In this document: piece by piece, positions 6,309 through 8,475 of the stretch
How the letters are laid out: each line of letters begins with the position of its first letter
How positions within the stretch are numbered: position 1 is the stretch's first letter
NCBI GenBank assembly: GCA_946481025.1
Contig: CAMLNA010000164.1
Location: forward strand, 1 to 8,475
DNA length: 8,475 bases
Direction of reading: 5' to 3'
From: an uncultured Rivibacter sp.
GTDB lineage: Bacteria; Pseudomonadota; Gammaproteobacteria; Burkholderiales; Burkholderiaceae
Program-made: the position numbers and the translations under genes
The notes under the pieces: model-generated
Seen by the model: only the letters and a program-made list of their open reading frames with translations
What the model was told of the DNA's origin: nothing
Database searches by the model: none

Positions 6309-7318
6309 GGCGCCTGCGCCACCGATTCGCGCGCCACCAGCTGCGGCTCGAAGCGCTGCGACACCGGCAAGGCGGTCTGGTAGCAGGCATTGAGCAGGGA
6401 GCGGCAGGCATTGAGCGCCATGTCGGCGATGGGGATGCGCACGCTGGTCAGGCGCGGCGACAGGTAGGCCGCGAACTCGGCATCGTCGTAGCCCACCACC
6501 GACCAGTCGCCGGGCACGGTGATGCCCGCATGGTGCAGGCAGCTCAGCGCGCCCATGGCCATCTGGTCGTTGGCGCAGAACAGGCCGGTCACCTTTTCGA
6601 TGCCCTTGCGCGCCAGCAGGCGCGCGGCCGCGTCCCAGCCCGACTGGCCGGTGAAGTCGCCTTCCTCGAGCAGTACCGACGACTGCTTCACGCCCGCCGC
6701 CTCCAGCTGCTCGAAGAAACCCTGCAGCCGCAGACGGTTGTCGCCGGCGGCCGCCGGCCCGGAGATCATCGCGAGGCGGCGATGGCCGTGCTGCGCGAGC
6801 GCCTGCGCCGCCAGCCGGCCGGCCGCGCGGTGGTCCACCGTGAAACACTGGTTCTTCATGCCCTTCACGTCGCGGTTCACCACCGCCACCCGCGGGTGCT
6901 GCTCGCGCAGGGCCAGGAAGTCGGCGTCGCGCAAGGCGTTGCTGGTGATGATGAGGCCGTCGCACTCGCGCTCGACCAGGAAGCGGGCGCCGTCGAGCGC
7001 TTCCTGGCGCGGGTCTTCGTGGCCGCAGCCGTTGGCGGCCACCATGTGGCGGTCGTGCTGGCGCAGCTCGGTGTCGATGGCATGCAGCAGCGGGCCGTAG
7101 AAGGGGCCGGCGAAGTCGGGCACGAACACGCCGATGGTGCCGGTGCTGCGCAGCGACAGCGCGCGTGCAATGGCGCTCGGACGAAAGCCCAGCTGCTGCG
7201 CCGCCGCTTCCACACGCGCGGCCGCGTCTGGCGAAAACGAGCCCTTGCCGCTGATCACGCGCGATGCGGTGCCCACGCCCACGCCTGCCAGCTTCGCCAC
7301 GTCCTTGATGGTTGCCAT
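6293..7318 (-). CDS. LacI-family transcriptional regulator
   Basis: This 341-aa cytoplasmic DNA-binding protein represses or activates a catabolic/transport operon in response to a small ligand, usually a sugar or its phosphate. The N-terminal helix-turn-helix (about 3-22, IKDVAKLAGVGVGTASRVIS) is followed by the hinge helix (about 46-57, RPSAIARALSLR) and a periplasmic-binding-protein-like sensor domain (about 60-341). Landmarks in the sensor are IGVFVPDFAGPFY (62-74), ANDQMAMGAL (249-258), VGYDDAEFAAYLSPRLTSVR (275-294) and LVARES (327-332). Length is standard. It lies 42 bp downstream of a CUT1-type ABC ATPase gene on the same strand, so it probably controls that transporter operon and is co-transcribed with it. 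AGGA lies four bases before the ATG, a rather close spacing. A TATCAT at 7350-7345 could be a weak internal -10. The effector cannot be inferred from the sequence. Confidence 0.93.
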   Translation of the reverse strand: MATIKDVAKLAGVGVGTASRVISGKGSFSPDAAARVEAAAQQLGFRPSAIARALSLRSTGTIGVFVPDFAGPFYGPLLHAIDTELRQHDRHMVAANGCGHEDPRQEALDGARFLVERECDGLIITSNALRDADFLALREQHPRVAVVNRDVKGMKNQCFTVDHRAAGRLAAQALAQHGHRRLAMISGPAAAGDNRLRLQGFFEQLEAAGVKQSSVLLEEGDFTGQSGWDAAARLLARKGIEKVTGLFCANDQMAMGALSCLHHAGITVPGDWSVVGYDDAEFAAYLSPRLTSVRIPIADMALNACRSLLNACYQTALPVSQRFEPQLVARESVAQAPHARR

Positions 7319-7326
7319 TGCGTCCT

Positions 7327-7340
7327 GCCTGTTTGCAGGC
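7327..7340. promoter_or_regulatory. Short inverted repeat just before lacI
   Basis: GCCTG-TTTG-CAGGC is a perfect 5-bp inverted repeat in the 42-bp gap between the ATPase stop and the lacI start. It overlaps the region between a possible -10 (TATCAT, 7350-7345) and the ribosome-binding site. It could be an autoregulatory site or an mRNA hairpin. It lacks the CG-centred symmetry usual for LacI-family operators, so the operator reading is weak. Confidence 0.25.
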
Positions 7341-7360
7341 CGCGATGATAGAAGCGTCGC

Positions 7361-8413
<1,053 letters not shown>

Positions 8414-8414
8414 G

Positions 8415-8474
8415 TCAGTTCTCTGTCGGAGGCTCAGGGTGGTAGGGCGGCGGTTTTCGTGTGATCAGCCGAAT
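8415..8474 (-). other. Possible C-terminal end of an upstream gene
   Basis: A minus-strand frame is open from the window edge to a TGA at 8417-8415, one base before the ATPase GTG start, ending in the residues PPYHPEPPTEN. Such tight stop-start spacing is typical of operons. Another frame ends at a TGA at 8436-8434. With only 20 codons visible and no recognised motif, neither frame can be confirmed, and this may be a plain intergenic leader. Confidence 0.25.
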
Positions 8475-8475
8475 A

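Noticed and set aside
8451..8466. LacI-family operator at CGGTTTTCGTG near the right edge
   Set aside because: Only one half-site is visible; there is no matching second half around a central CG.

Overview
The window is GC-rich, densely packed chromosomal DNA. Gene content, codon use and protein sequences point to a beta-proteobacterium of the order Burkholderiales, most likely family Comamonadaceae (Variovorax-like). That is an inference from protein character and not a database match. There are seven complete protein genes, no RNA genes, no insertion sequence and no CRISPR array. No gene-free stretch exceeds 200 bases.

Left part (1-4033), minus strand: metX (homoserine O-acyltransferase), then metW (its SAM-methyltransferase-like partner), then a membrane diguanylate cyclase. 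The metX leader is the richest element here. It reads, in transcription order, as a promoter (TATACT), a SAM-II-type riboswitch aptamer, and an intrinsic terminator with a T-tract just before the metX start. This implies SAM-controlled transcription attenuation of methionine biosynthesis. A 91-bp imperfect palindromic repeat separates metX from metW. A second palindromic repeat, cut by the window edge, lies just downstream of the diguanylate cyclase gene.

Middle (4034-4936), plus strand: a complete haloacetate/fluoroacetate dehalogenase-type alpha/beta hydrolase that keeps every residue known to matter for C-F cleavage in this family. It diverges from metX, and the two -10 elements appear to share the same TATA core. 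It converges, with a 7-bp gap, on the next gene.

Right part (4944-8475), minus strand: a sugar-type (UgpC/MalK-like) ABC ATPase, 42 bp upstream of a LacI-family regulator. After a 188-bp gap comes an amino-acid-type (LivJ-like) periplasmic binding protein with a Tat-like signal peptide and a strong Shine-Dalgarno. The ATPase and LacI gene look like the tail of a carbohydrate-uptake operon whose permeases would lie beyond 8475. The binding protein looks like an orphan with its own control region, which holds hairpins and a CRP-like inverted repeat.

I found no undescribed multi-gene system. The most valuable elements are the SAM-II attenuator, the shared divergent promoter and the intergenic palindromic repeats.
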